A stretch of 34,795 nucleotides of DNA from Phenylobacterium zucineum. Lineage in GTDB: Bacteria > Pseudomonadota > Alphaproteobacteria > Caulobacterales > Caulobacteraceae. Shown one piece after another: positions 1 to 9,014 of the stretch (its first letter is position 1; every line of letters starts with the position of its first letter). The notes under the pieces are model-generated. The model did no database searches, was not told the origin of the DNA, and saw nothing but the letters and a program-made list of their open reading frames with translations. Both the position numbers and the translations under genes were made by a program. The stretch is from positions 1 to 34,795 of the forward strand of contig NMUI01000069.1 of the NCBI GenBank assembly GCA_002221445.1, written 5' to 3'.

Positions 1-167
1 CGCTTGTAGATCGCCTTCGCCGCGTCTAGCGTGAGGTTGGCAATGTCCTGGTCGGGATAGGCGCGTTTGGAGATTCCGAACTTGGTTTCACCACCTGGGT
101 CTTGCGGATTGTTGGTGTACCCGCCTTCGTGGCCGATCAAGACTTCAAACGCTTGGTCGAAAGTCAT
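1..167 (-). CDS. Endolysin, GH108-type N-acetylmuramidase, N-terminal part (cut by window edge)
   Basis: Manual translation from ATG at 167: MTFDQAFEVLIGHEGGYTNNPQDPGGETKFGISKRAYPDQDIANLTLDAAKAIYKR..., with the typical HEGGY...N..DPGG.TKFGI motif; ATGA overlap with the upstream ORF. Confidence 0.88.
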   Translation of the reverse strand, partial: MTFDQAFEVLIGHEGGYTNNPQDPGGETKFGISKRAYPDQDIANLTLDAAKAIYK

Positions 168-574
168 TTCTTCTCTTCCAGGTTCTTGATGCGAAGCTCC
201 ATGCGGATGTCTTCGTCGTGGCCTGCCTGGATCGCCTTGTGTATTGCGTCCAGGTCATTGGCTGCGTACACGGCCAGAGCCACTACAACTGCCTGTGCAG
301 CCCCAAGGCCCCACGCGATTACCTTCCACATACCCTTACCCTGATTCAAGATTTCTGCGTCCGCAGCCACCTTCTCTTCGAAAGTTGTCAGGTGGTCATC
401 GAACTTCTGGGACAGGCCGGCAGTCGCGCTGGTGTTAGCCATTAAGGCCACGTTGATGGAATTCAGAATGATGAGGAAAGCCCGCTGCTTGGGGTCGTTC
501 TCCTCTGCGATCATTGCCTCGATGTCGTGCCGCTTTGAGTCAGTGGCGCGGCGTGCGTATGGCAGGTCGGTCAT
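164..574 (-). CDS. Holin-like / lysis-module membrane protein
   Basis: ORF with one hydrophobic segment (WKVIAWGLGAAQAVVVALAVYAA) and charged ends, directly upstream of the endolysin with ATGA coupling. Confidence 0.55.
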   Translation of the reverse strand: MTDLPYARRATDSKRHDIEAMIAEENDPKQRAFLIILNSINVALMANTSATAGLSQKFDDHLTTFEEKVAADAEILNQGKGMWKVIAWGLGAAQAVVVALAVYAANDLDAIHKAIQAGHDEDIRMELRIKNLEEKK

Positions 575-636
575 TTCTGGAATTCCTTACGATAGGTTGG
601 CCTTGTAGTTGCGACCCGTTGTAACGGATAAATTAA

Positions 637-879
637 TCACTTTTGAAACTCTGGGCTGAGTTGCAATTTCAGTTTTTCCGACTCATACGCAAGTCGGCAG
701 TGGTCTTTCTGGAATGGTCGGAACAGTAGGTCAATCACTGGGCGCATGAACCCCCAGAACCGTCCTTGCTGCTCCATCCGGTAGGCTACGCTGGACATGG
801 TTTCGTCAGGCTCGCCGTTGCAGATGACTACGTTGATCAGTTGGTCTAGGGCGATCAGGACGCGGAGGATGTAGTTCAT
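637..879 (-). CDS. Conserved phage protein of unknown function
   Basis: ORF beginning MNYILRVLIALDQLINVVICNGEPDETMSSVAYRMEQQGRFWGFMRPVIDLLF; overlaps the preceding ORF by 4 nt. Confidence 0.6.
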   Translation of the reverse strand: MNYILRVLIALDQLINVVICNGEPDETMSSVAYRMEQQGRFWGFMRPVIDLLFRPFQKDHCRLAYESEKLKLQLSPEFQK

Positions 880-1325
880 GGTTGGGTGGGCCAAGTTATT
901 TGCCACGGGAAGCCAGCTTGCGTCGACAGATCGCGCAACGCTTGTCGGTAAGCTGCCCATGCCCCCTTATTTACTAAGGAATCTGGAAGTTGAGTCCAGT
1001 CGCACTGGGACAGTAGAAGATTTCGTGTTTCGCGTACTTGCTTGGCCTCTTTGGAAGACTTATAGGCAATATCCTCTTGTGTCGCGGCAGCATCCACTAC
1101 CCACTCTGCCTTCCACGCTCCATCTATTTGAACTGGATTAGCCAGCTTGTAGATGTACTGGTCATACACATAAGGTGGCGCTTCTACTGCGACAAAGCCA
1201 AGAGCCGCAATAGAGTCCGTGTCCATCAGGTTCAGGCCGGTAGCCAAGAACTCGTCGCGGGATGCTTTCGATACTGGAAGCTCAGTGATGGCCCCGTCTT
1301 TGATCTTTGCTAGTATGTGAATCAC
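876..1325 (-). CDS. Phage tail fibre assembly / tail chaperone-like protein
   Basis: C-terminal signature CDWTQLPDSLVNKGAWAAYRQALRDLSTQAGFPWQITWP typical of phage tail assembly chaperones; GTG start at 1325 overlapping the stop of the upstream fibre gene. Confidence 0.75.
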   Translation of the reverse strand: MIHILAKIKDGAITELPVSKASRDEFLATGLNLMDTDSIAALGFVAVEAPPYVYDQYIYKLANPVQIDGAWKAEWVVDAAATQEDIAYKSSKEAKQVRETRNLLLSQCDWTQLPDSLVNKGAWAAYRQALRDLSTQAGFPWQITWPTQP

Positions 1326-2167
1326 GAGAAGAACCCCCAAGCGTCAACACTAAGGTTATACATACTTGAAAATGTCATGGCATAGCCACCTGTTCCGAAG
1401 ACTGTGTTGCATTGTGCTATGTTCATTGAAAAGAAGATGTAGGTGTTAGTGGTGTCGGATACCGTTTCATGGATGGTGCAATTTGCCGCTGTTGCCACCA
1501 CGCCGGTTACGTTGTTCACGTTAATAACTCCGTGAATCTCCCCTGCTGTGTACCCAAAACCGAAAAAGGAAAATGCCAGAAGCGCTCCCCCAACATTGTT
1601 CATAGTTGGTTGACTATTGGCGACGATCTGTGTGGACGTAGCTGCTGCGGTATACGGGGCCATAACCCAAGTCAGCGTACCCACCGACGAGAACGTCTGT
1701 GGGGTACCTAGAATCCACGGACTGTTGAGGGCGTAATAGGATGCGTACCAGCTACCCGAAGATACCCACGAACTTCCACCAGCCGGAGAATAGGGGGAGT
1801 TGCCGCCCACCATCAGCCGCGTAGAAAACGCGTTGCTAGTCAGGTTCCCCGACGCTGGAAGCGTAACGGTAACGGGGTTCGGAGAGGCCGTCTGGTAGCT
1901 ATACCAAGTGGGAGCTGGCCCCACGGTGCCCCCTCCCGCTGCGCCTTGAAAGCCTTGTGGCCCTTGTGCGCCCGCTGCACCTTGGGCACCCTGTGCGCCC
2001 GCTGCACCTTGGGCACCCTGTGCGCCTGAGCCGGTGGCACCTTGTGGCCCTTGCGGCCCTGCCACCGTACTAGCGGCACCTTGCGGCCCCTGCGGGCCTT
2101 CTGCACCGACCACCACAGGTGTCCATACGCCACCTACAAATTGTTTTAGTGTTGCGTTGACTGTCAT
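1322..2167 (-). CDS. Collagen-like tail fibre protein with C-terminal globular domain
   Basis: GPQGPQGA...[19 protein letters not shown] repeats followed by a Ser/Thr/Gly-rich non-repeat domain; located in the tail fibre module. Confidence 0.75.
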   Translation of the reverse strand: MTVNATLKQFVGGVWTPVVVGAEGPQGPQGAASTVAGPQGPQGATGSGAQGAQGAAGAQGAQGAAGAQGPQGFQGAAGGGTVGPAPTWYSYQTASPNPVTVTLPASGNLTSNAFSTRLMVGGNSPYSPAGGSSWVSSGSWYASYYALNSPWILGTPQTFSSVGTLTWVMAPYTAAATSTQIVANSQPTMNNVGGALLAFSFFGFGYTAGEIHGVINVNNVTGVVATAANCTIHETVSDTTNTYIFFSMNIAQCNTVFGTGGYAMTFSSMYNLSVDAWGFFS

Positions 2168-2547
2168 AGCGTAGCCCTCAATACTTCAATCTGCGCCTCG
2201 ATGCTGGATATGAAACTGCTATCACCAAGCAGGATTGCTTCACGCAAACGCCGTGGTGTTATCTGTGTTTCCAGTTCTGCGATCTGGGCGACTACTCCCT
2301 GCTTGCGTTCAGCTTCAAGCATTTCCGGTGTGCGGGGGTCTATCCACTGCTTAGTGCCGTAGTCGAATGTGTGGTGCGTGGACGGGCTTGCTGGAAGCGG
2401 CACGACCGCGCCGTTTTCGACGTAGTTACCCCATGGGTCAATTGGTGTACTGCTTTCGACTACCACTGGGTCAGTCATGCCCTCGATAGGTTCGTTCGAC
2501 TGCTGCCAGATAAACCCGTTAGCGTCTGGGTACAAATATAGGATCAT
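2164..2547 (-). CDS. Tail fibre accessory / assembly protein
   Basis: [34 protein letters not shown]... between two collagen-like fibre genes; 4-nt overlaps on both sides. Confidence 0.55.
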   Translation of the reverse strand: MILYLYPDANGFIWQQSNEPIEGMTDPVVVESSTPIDPWGNYVENGAVVPLPASPSTHHTFDYGTKQWIDPRTPEMLEAERKQGVVAQIAELETQITPRRLREAILLGDSSFISSIEAQIEVLRATL

Positions 2548-4202
2548 ATTTTGTTTTCCGTTGCAACGATGTAGGACAAGAGCGACACGGACGCCCCCGC
2601 ACCGAAAGCGATTGAGGTTCCGTTGACGTCCACGGGGAAAATGTTTCCGTACACAGTAAAGGTCCGTGCCCCCGCCGCGGGTGTGTACCTATACACGGGC
2701 GTAATATTTGCCTGTGCAGAACCCCCCGGCCCTGAGATACGTTGCGAAACAACACCTAGCGAAGTACCTGTTTCATCTTTAACACCACCGTTAAATATGA
2801 AATACGCCGCCCCAAGAGCGTTCAAACTTCCGGTCAGAGTTATCGAGGCCCATATCGTTATCGGGCTTCCCGTGCTGGTGAATGATGCCGATGTCGATGC
2901 AGTTATCGCGTAACTTGTGGTGACCGAGTTCGGGACGGCCGAAACAAAATTACTTGCCCCGCCCGCCGCTACCGTAGCCAAGTTGCCTTTCAGCGTTAGC
3001 GCAGACCCATCCCATGCCATGCTGTTTGTCGAGTTGCCAATCGAGAACTGCGGCGTGCCACTTACGTTCCCAAGAAAGAACCCGGAAGTGGCATCCCCAA
3101 AGCTGCCTTTGCCGCTATTGAAGTAACCACCGGGGTTTACCATCACCGCGCTCGCCAGCGTGGAGCCAAGCAGACCCTGTGCGCCCTGCGCTCCGGTTGG
3201 CCCCGTGGAGCCTTGCGCACCGGGGGAGCCTTGCGCACCTGTGCCCCCGGTGGGGCCGGTCGCACCTTGCGAACCTGTCGGGCCTTGGCTACCTTGTGCG
3301 CCGGTAGCACCTTGGGCACCCGCAGCACCTTGCGCACCCTGCGCACCCGCAGAGCCTTGCGCACCAGTTGTGCCGGTAGCGCCCTGCGAACCCTGTGCGC
3401 CGGTTGCGCCCGTGCTACCCGTAGCGCCCGTGGCACCTTGTGCGCCCGTGACGCCTTGCGCCCCTGTCAGACCGACAGAACCTTGCGGGCCTTGCGCACC
3501 GGCAGCACCTTGCGCACCTGTCGGCCCCGCAGTTCCGGTGGCACCCTGCGAACCCTGTGTGCCTTGCAGCGACAGGATGTTCCAGTAGGTAGCATTCGGT
3601 GGGGCTTGGTTGGTATTGGCAAGCACGCAGATGTACGTTGTGCCGCCAGAAGCTACCGCATCGGTTGCGACATACGCGGTGGCCGCAGACCAGCTTCCGC
3701 GATAAGTTAGACCCGATGCTCCTACTGCGCCAGTTGCGCCCTGCGCCCCCGTGGAGCCGGTGATGCCCTGAACACCTTGCGGGCCTTGAACACCCTGCGG
3801 GCCTTGGTAGATGTTGCCGATGGCCGTGTTGGTGTCTAGCCACAGAACGGTGGTGTCAGCGGGTGCGCTTGCACCAACCACAATGCCCTGCGCCCCCGCG
3901 CTGCCGGTTGCGCCCTGTGCGCCGGTTGGCCCAGCCGAGCCAGCGCCACCCTGCGCTCCTTGCGGGCCGGTAGCACCAGCGGTGCCTTGGAAGCCTTGCG
4001 CCCCGGGCGAACCCTGCGGGCCGGTGCCGCCAGTGGAACCAGCAACGCCCTGCGCACCCTGTGCGCCGGTAGAGCCTCCCGGCCCCTGTGCGCCGACTGA
4101 ACCCTGCACACCCTGTACGCCCTGCGTACCTTGCGGGCCTTGGGCGCCACCGAAGTCGTACCAGCCGGTGTTTGTCTCGTTTCGGATGCGCAGCGTAGCC
4201 AT
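2544..4202 (-). CDS. Long collagen-like tail fibre protein
   Basis: 552-aa ORF with three blocks of G-X-Y repeats ([28 protein letters not shown]...) and a C-terminal beta-rich domain. Confidence 0.8.
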   Translation of the reverse strand: MATLRIRNETNTGWYDFGGAQGPQGTQGVQGVQGSVGAQGPGGSTGAQGAQGVAGSTGGTGPQGSPGAQGFQGTAGATGPQGAQGGAGSAGPTGAQGATGSAGAQGIVVGASAPADTTVLWLDTNTAIGNIYQGPQGVQGPQGVQGITGSTGAQGATGAVGASGLTYRGSWSAATAYVATDAVASGGTTYICVLANTNQAPPNATYWNILSLQGTQGSQGATGTAGPTGAQGAAGAQGPQGSVGLTGAQGVTGAQGATGATGSTGATGAQGSQGATGTTGAQGSAGAQGAQGAAGAQGATGAQGSQGPTGSQGATGPTGGTGAQGSPGAQGSTGPTGAQGAQGLLGSTLASAVMVNPGGYFNSGKGSFGDATSGFFLGNVSGTPQFSIGNSTNSMAWDGSALTLKGNLATVAAGGASNFVSAVPNSVTTSYAITASTSASFTSTGSPITIWASITLTGSLNALGAAYFIFNGGVKDETGTSLGVVSQRISGPGGSAQANITPVYRYTPAAGARTFTVYGNIFPVDVNGTSIAFGAGASVSLLSYIVATENKI

Positions 4203-5470
4203 TTAGATTTGAACCTCTCCAACGGGCCGCAGTGCGTAGTCCCCTTTGAGTGCGATGAGGTCGGACTGCACCACGGGGATGTTGTGCGTGCGCTCAAACT
4301 CAGAAGGGAAATAGGTGACCGTGCGGCTATTTTGAAAACGCCCCTTGAAGTCGGGGATGAATCGTGCGAACTGTTGCTTGGTGTAGTACCAGATGCTGTT
4401 CTCGTTCCAGAAGGAAACATGGGTCGGGTCTTGGAACGCTCCGCGCCCATCGGTGCTGGGAACCTCCAACAGCAACCAGCCACCGGGGGCCAGCACGCGG
4501 AAAGCCTCGTTCATCGAGTGGATCGGGTCTTTCAGATGTTCGAAGATGTGGCTGGCGCGAATCACGCCAACGCTGTTGTCTTCAAACGGCCAGGGCTGGT
4601 TCAGGTCGGCCACGACATCCGCGTCAAACAGGTCGACCGTTTTATAGCCCGTCCAGGCGTTTAAACGCCCACCGAGGTCCAACCTATCCAGCCCTTCGTC
4701 TGCGGCCCAGCGGGAGGCCAAATCGCGGGAATAGCGCAGGTAATTGCGCAGCGTCTGGTCCTGCACCTCCTGGTTGGCAGTTACGCAGGAGTTTTCACCA
4801 TGCAGCCGGTACAAGTAGAGGCACTTGTCGATGTGCCGAATGTTCTTGTGGCCGAAGTTGATCAGCATGCGGCAGCACAGGTCGTGATCGTCGCCGGTCT
4901 TGATCGACTGGTCATGCCCGCCAATCGCTTGGTACGCAGTGGTGCGCCATGCGCGAATGTGGTCCGGTGCCCAAAAGATGAAGCGCATCATCTGTGCGCT
5001 GCAAGGCCACGCAATCGCCTCGTTCAGTTCGTGGCCCCTCCACGGGAAAGAGCGATAGCGCCATCCAAAGGCCGCGTCGAACTTTGGGCTTTCCCATGTG
5101 TCTGTCTGGAAGCTGGCCGAGTTGGAATACACCATGACGGTGTCGGGATCGGCAAAGCCAGAGCCACCTCGTCGAGGGCAGTCGGGACCAGGATGTCATC
5201 GGCATCAAGCTCAACCAGGATTTCGCCGGTAGCCACAGAGCAAGCGGTGCCCTTCAATCGGCCAATCTTGTTGTGCGTTTCATCATCGTCATCGATGTTG
5301 AACACCTTCACGCGGGAGTCGGCACTGATGTGGCCGGGGACTGTGCCGCCGCCATTGAGCATGATGACCCACTCCCAATCGCCAAATGTCTGGGACACCA
5401 GCGATGCGTAGGTTTCCTGGATATACGGTGCAGCTTTCGCATGCACAGGGGTGATTACCGAGATAGTCAT
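4203..5470 (-). pseudogene. GT2 glycosyltransferase-SAM methyltransferase fusion, split by an apparent -1 frameshift near 5154-5156
   Basis: ORF 5024-5470 starts MTISVITPVHAKAAPYIQETYASLVSQTFGDWEWVIMLNGG with DADD (GT2). ORF 4203-5135 continues the GT2 C-terminus, then LDLGGRLNAWTGYKTVDL...IRASHIFEHLKDPIHSMNEAFRVLAPGGWLLLEVP (class I methyltransferase). Adding one T at TTT (minus) restores LDEVALAFADPDTVMVYSNSASF. Confidence 0.8.
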
Positions 5471-5476
5471 TTAGTT

Positions 5477-7855
5477 TTAAGGTAATAGCCATACCTGCCC
5501 CGCGAAGGGACTTGCTGGCTCAGTTGCTGAGATGTTGTTGACTCCAAGCTCTACTGGCTTGAATGGTTTGCTTGCTTGCAACAGTGACCCGTTCCAAGTG
5601 ATGCTCGCGGAGCCGCCTGCGTTGCGATTCCACCGGAGTTCGACATCGATGTTGGTGCCCGATTGGTTGATGATCAGATGGTCATCGCTGAACTGGGGCG
5701 CGGTGATAGTTCCTGGGATAGAGCCGAGCGTCAGAGTGCTGGTGTCCACTGCCGACTCAACGTACACGATGCTGATGCCAACCGCGTTAGCGGATTCGTT
5801 CAGCGAGGTGTCGCGGTGCTTCACCACGAAGTCGTAGGTGCCGCTGCCAGGACGCGCAAACAGGCACGAAGTCGTATTGCCGGTGAACACCACAGTTCCC
5901 GTGGGATATGAAGTGCCCGCCTTGATGACGGTTTCCTTGTAGTCCAGATCGGTACACGGGTTCCATTTCAGCAAGATGCCTGCTGCGCTTTGCGAGATAG
6001 TCAGGCCAGTAACGTCCACGGGCCGAGCGGTCTTACCGATAACGGTGTGAGAGGCCGGCTGCACCCACGGTGACGGGGTGCCCATCGTATTGATGAACCG
6101 GACGCGGACATCGTAGGCAGACCCATCATCCACCGGGGCAATGTACGCAGCACCCTGCGATGCATCCGAGTTAGGGATGGAAAACCACGCGGTGTCGGTT
6201 GTGAGCTTGTATTGGATTTCTGCCGTGGTACTGAACGCATCCGAGGGGACCGTCCAGGTGCATTTGATTCGGCTGATAACGGTGCCGTCACTGCCCACCA
6301 ACAAGTCGGCAGTGCCGCTGGTTAGCGTCAACGTGGCCGGGGTAACGACCAAGAACGGATTGGGCAGGCTCAGAGTCGGCGTGCTGGTGATGGCCGTTAG
6401 TGTGTCCAGGTTGTAGACCGTGGCATCGTACTCATGGCATACCACATCGACTTCCTCGTCCTCCCGCAGCGTCATGTGCAGCACGCGGAAGAGCTTGCCC
6501 ACCCAGCCAGGGGTCGAGTGCGTGATCGCCACTACATCACCAACTTCGCAGCGCAGGCCCGCCTGGAAGGCCGTGAATGTGACCGTCAGGCCAAAGCGGC
6601 TCTGCTTTAGCTGCAAGCCCGCGAGTTGCTGCGCGGAATATAGGTTGGTAGTGAACGGCAGATCAATCGAAGTTTCCAGCAGCAGGTTGTTATCCACTGT
6701 CCGGTAGGCAGGACTGTCCGAAATGCCGTAGTTAGGTTGCCAGTTGTTTCCTGGGTCGAAGAACGTGCCGGTTACTCGGTTGTAGCGGTCTTTGCGGCCA
6801 GCCGTTGCAATCGACCAGTTGCCTGTGATTACGTCCTCATCAAAGGTGAACGATGAGGTGGTAGCCTTGTCGAGGATCAGCTTGTACTTGCCAACGGAGA
6901 ACACCAGCATGCCACGGCAGGAGGTCAGCAGCGACTTGATGTTGTTGTAAGCGGAGTTATCAACGCTCACCACACCGTTGCAGGTATAGCGTTTCTGGTT
7001 GCCCCCAGGCGTGGTAACCAGTTCGTCGCAGTAGTTCGCAGCCGCGATGATGCTGGTGTCATCGATGAGCGAAGCGGGGATGCCTTTGCCGTAGCGGGTA
7101 TTTGTCAGGTAGTCGCGGATGCACAGGGCCGGGTTGTCGCTCCACGCAGTTGTAGCTGTGCGGGGGTCATAGACCTTCACACCTTTCACATCGGCTGTGA
7201 TAGTAGGAAACCCGCTGTACGCCTTTGAGTCGTATTTAAGCTTGGCAGTGAGGTACGCAATTCCGCTTCCCTTGTGCGCGGTTGTCCACACCGAAGGAAT
7301 GTCGGCGATGAGTGCGCTATCAGCGGGCTGTATGTCAGTTCCCGAATGGATCAGGATCGTGGACAAGCTGGCGAACTTGGCATCGCTGCTTAGTACATCG
7401 TCGATGTACACATTGGTGACGGAGTCGATCTCACCTTCGCCCAGCACAATAACCAGATGCAGGTACTCGTTGTTCGCCCCCGATACCTGCACCAGCACGC
7501 GGGAACCACCGACCCGGCGGGTGCCGTAGATCACGGGAATCTGGGCCACATTGTTGGCCGTATTGATGAGCGTGCCCTGCGCTTGCGCGGAGCCAACCTG
7601 ATCGACATTGCCCGCCATGTTCGACAGGACGTAGAGCGTGGTTGCCGCCTGCGATACCGTGCCGATTGTCAGCACCGTAGAGGTCGCCAAACCGGCGTTG
7701 AATGCCGTAGTCGCCGCCCAGTTGCCGACCAATTGCGGCGCGTAAATCAGCGCGGCTACGTCAACGACCTTAACCAGCGTATCGCCGCCGATGTCCCGCG
7801 CAACGTCCTCAACGGCACCGAGCGGGTTGCCAAACAGCTTGTCAAAGAAACCCAT
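5477..7855 (-). CDS. Tail tip / host specificity protein (lambda J-like)
   Basis: 792-aa ORF; N-terminal hydrophobic segment, QAQGTLINTANNVAQIPVIYGTRRVGG motif, fibronectin-like C-terminal region; position after the tape measure. Confidence 0.82.
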   Translation of the reverse strand: MGFFDKLFGNPLGAVEDVARDIGGDTLVKVVDVAALIYAPQLVGNWAATTAFNAGLATSTVLTIGTVSQAATTLYVLSNMAGNVDQVGSAQAQGTLINTANNVAQIPVIYGTRRVGGSRVLVQVSGANNEYLHLVIVLGEGEIDSVTNVYIDDVLSSDAKFASLSTILIHSGTDIQPADSALIADIPSVWTTAHKGSGIAYLTAKLKYDSKAYSGFPTITADVKGVKVYDPRTATTAWSDNPALCIRDYLTNTRYGKGIPASLIDDTSIIAAANYCDELVTTPGGNQKRYTCNGVVSVDNSAYNNIKSLLTSCRGMLVFSVGKYKLILDKATTSSFTFDEDVITGNWSIATAGRKDRYNRVTGTFFDPGNNWQPNYGISDSPAYRTVDNNLLLETSIDLPFTTNLYSAQQLAGLQLKQSRFGLTVTFTAFQAGLRCEVGDVVAITHSTPGWVGKLFRVLHMTLREDEEVDVVCHEYDATVYNLDTLTAITSTPTLSLPNPFLVVTPATLTLTSGTADLLVGSDGTVISRIKCTWTVPSDAFSTTAEIQYKLTTDTAWFSIPNSDASQGAAYIAPVDDGSAYDVRVRFINTMGTPSPWVQPASHTVIGKTARPVDVTGLTISQSAAGILLKWNPCTDLDYKETVIKAGTSYPTGTVVFTGNTTSCLFARPGSGTYDFVVKHRDTSLNESANAVGISIVYVESAVDTSTLTLGSIPGTITAPQFSDDHLIINQSGTNIDVELRWNRNAGGSASITWNGSLLQASKPFKPVELGVNNISATEPASPFAGQVWLLP

Positions 7856-8415
7856 TATTGGCTACCCCACTTCAATTTCCGGTTGATCTGGGTGACGTAG
7901 TCAAAGAACTTATCTCCTGGGAAATACACCTGTTGCTCTTGCGAGTTGGTGTGCCGTCCAGGCTTGCGCTCAAAGTCGCCCCATTGGTTGGTTGCGCTGA
8001 TCGCGATACTGCTGTCGCCCGCCGGGTTGTCGTTGATCACCATCGTGTCCATTCGGCCATCGAATATCACCAGTGGGCTGGAAATGGCGGTCTGGGTGTC
8101 ATCCATGAAGGCCTTGTAAATCAGCAACTGCCGATCCAGAAAGGGTTCATTCAGGGCCAGAGAGACATACGCCTGATCCACACCGGACACAGTGATCGTG
8201 ACGTTTGGAATCTGCATGTCACTGGATTCTTCAAGTCCAGTGAAGGCCAGCATCTTGCCGGTGGACTGATAGAGGTTTCCACCCCACACCACCGGCCTGG
8301 GGGCGTCCGTCAGTCGATCCGTGCCCGAATCGAACTTGAACTCAAACAGGTAGCAAGGCTGGTTCGCAGCCTTGACCAGTTCCGTGATAAACGGTGAAGA
8401 CGCCCCGCGATCCAT
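7855..8415 (-). CDS. Minor tail protein (distal tail / DUF1833- or DUF2163-like)
   Basis: ORF with LFEFKFDSGTDRLTDAPRPVVWGGNLYQSTGKMLAFTGLEESSD; synteny with tail tip genes. Confidence 0.7.
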   Translation of the reverse strand: MDRGASSPFITELVKAANQPCYLFEFKFDSGTDRLTDAPRPVVWGGNLYQSTGKMLAFTGLEESSDMQIPNVTITVSGVDQAYVSLALNEPFLDRQLLIYKAFMDDTQTAISSPLVIFDGRMDTMVINDNPAGDSSIAISATNQWGDFERKPGRHTNSQEQQVYFPGDKFFDYVTQINRKLKWGSQ

Positions 8416-9014
8416 CAGAACACCTCGATGACGTTAATGCTCAGAGGGGCAAGCCCGCCAGCACCGGCCACGATGTCCGCGTTGTCGGATGCCAAAGCTA
8501 CGGTGAACGGAACGCTGTTGGTCACGATTGCCTCGTTGTTTGCAGGACTCACAAGCAGGGCCGGTTCGATGTTCAGGGTCACGTTGCCAGACACATCGGA
8601 GGCAGCGTCTGCCGTCACCATGTACACCTTGCTGTGCCCTGCGAACTTGATCAAATCGCCCGCCTTCGCGATACCGCTTGTAACGGATGTGAAGCCCTTT
8701 AGCGAAATAGTTCGTCCGGTTTGTGAGGCCCCGTTGACCAGGGGGTTGCCGGCCCATGAGCCGCGAGGCGCGTTGCTGCCGTTCAGGGTGCAGGTAAACG
8801 TGTCGAACTGGCCGCGCTGGGCGATCAGGAACGCATAGAACACCATGAAGTGGTCGCGCAGCATCGGGCTGAATACATAGCTGATCGCCCACCGCTGCGC
8901 GTTGCGCGTGCGCACCTGACGTTTCAGGCTATGGGACACCGACACGCGGGTCGGCTGAACAGAAGAAAGGGAGGCCGTGGCTGGGCCTCTTACGGTGGGT
9001 AGTGTGCCGCTCAT
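8415..9014 (-). CDS. Minor tail protein / distal tail protein
   Basis: ORF MSGTLPTVRGPATASLSSVQPTRVSVSHSLKRQVRTRNAQRWAISYVFSPM..., directly downstream of the tape measure gene. Confidence 0.65.
   Translation of the reverse strand: MSGTLPTVRGPATASLSSVQPTRVSVSHSLKRQVRTRNAQRWAISYVFSPMLRDHFMVFYAFLIAQRGQFDTFTCTLNGSNAPRGSWAGNPLVNGASQTGRTISLKGFTSVTSGIAKAGDLIKFAGHSKVYMVTADAASDVSGNVTLNIEPALLVSPANNEAIVTNSVPFTVALASDNADIVAGAGGLAPLSINVIEVF

Noticed and set aside
601-640. Small hairpin CCGTTGTAACGG between the 637-879 and 164-574 genes
   Set aside because: Short stem with a 2-nt loop and no U tract; not convincing as a terminator.
3143-3436. Arg/Val/Ala-rich minus-strand ORFs in alternate frames of the fibre genes (also 1840-2133, 3415-3843, 3836-4483)
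   Set aside because: Alternate-frame readings of the collagen repeats; low complexity and no separate start signals.
3160-4206. Long plus-strand Pro/Cys/Ala-rich ORFs ([22 protein letters not shown]..., [15 protein letters not shown]...[18 protein letters not shown])
   Set aside because: Antisense readings of the collagen-like Gly-X-Y repeats on the minus strand; open only because of the repeat codon composition.
5140-5170. Programmed -1 frameshift in the GT2-methyltransferase gene
   Set aside because: No X XXY YYZ heptamer at the required place (GCT CTG GCT TTG CCG); a missing T in the TTT run is the simpler explanation.
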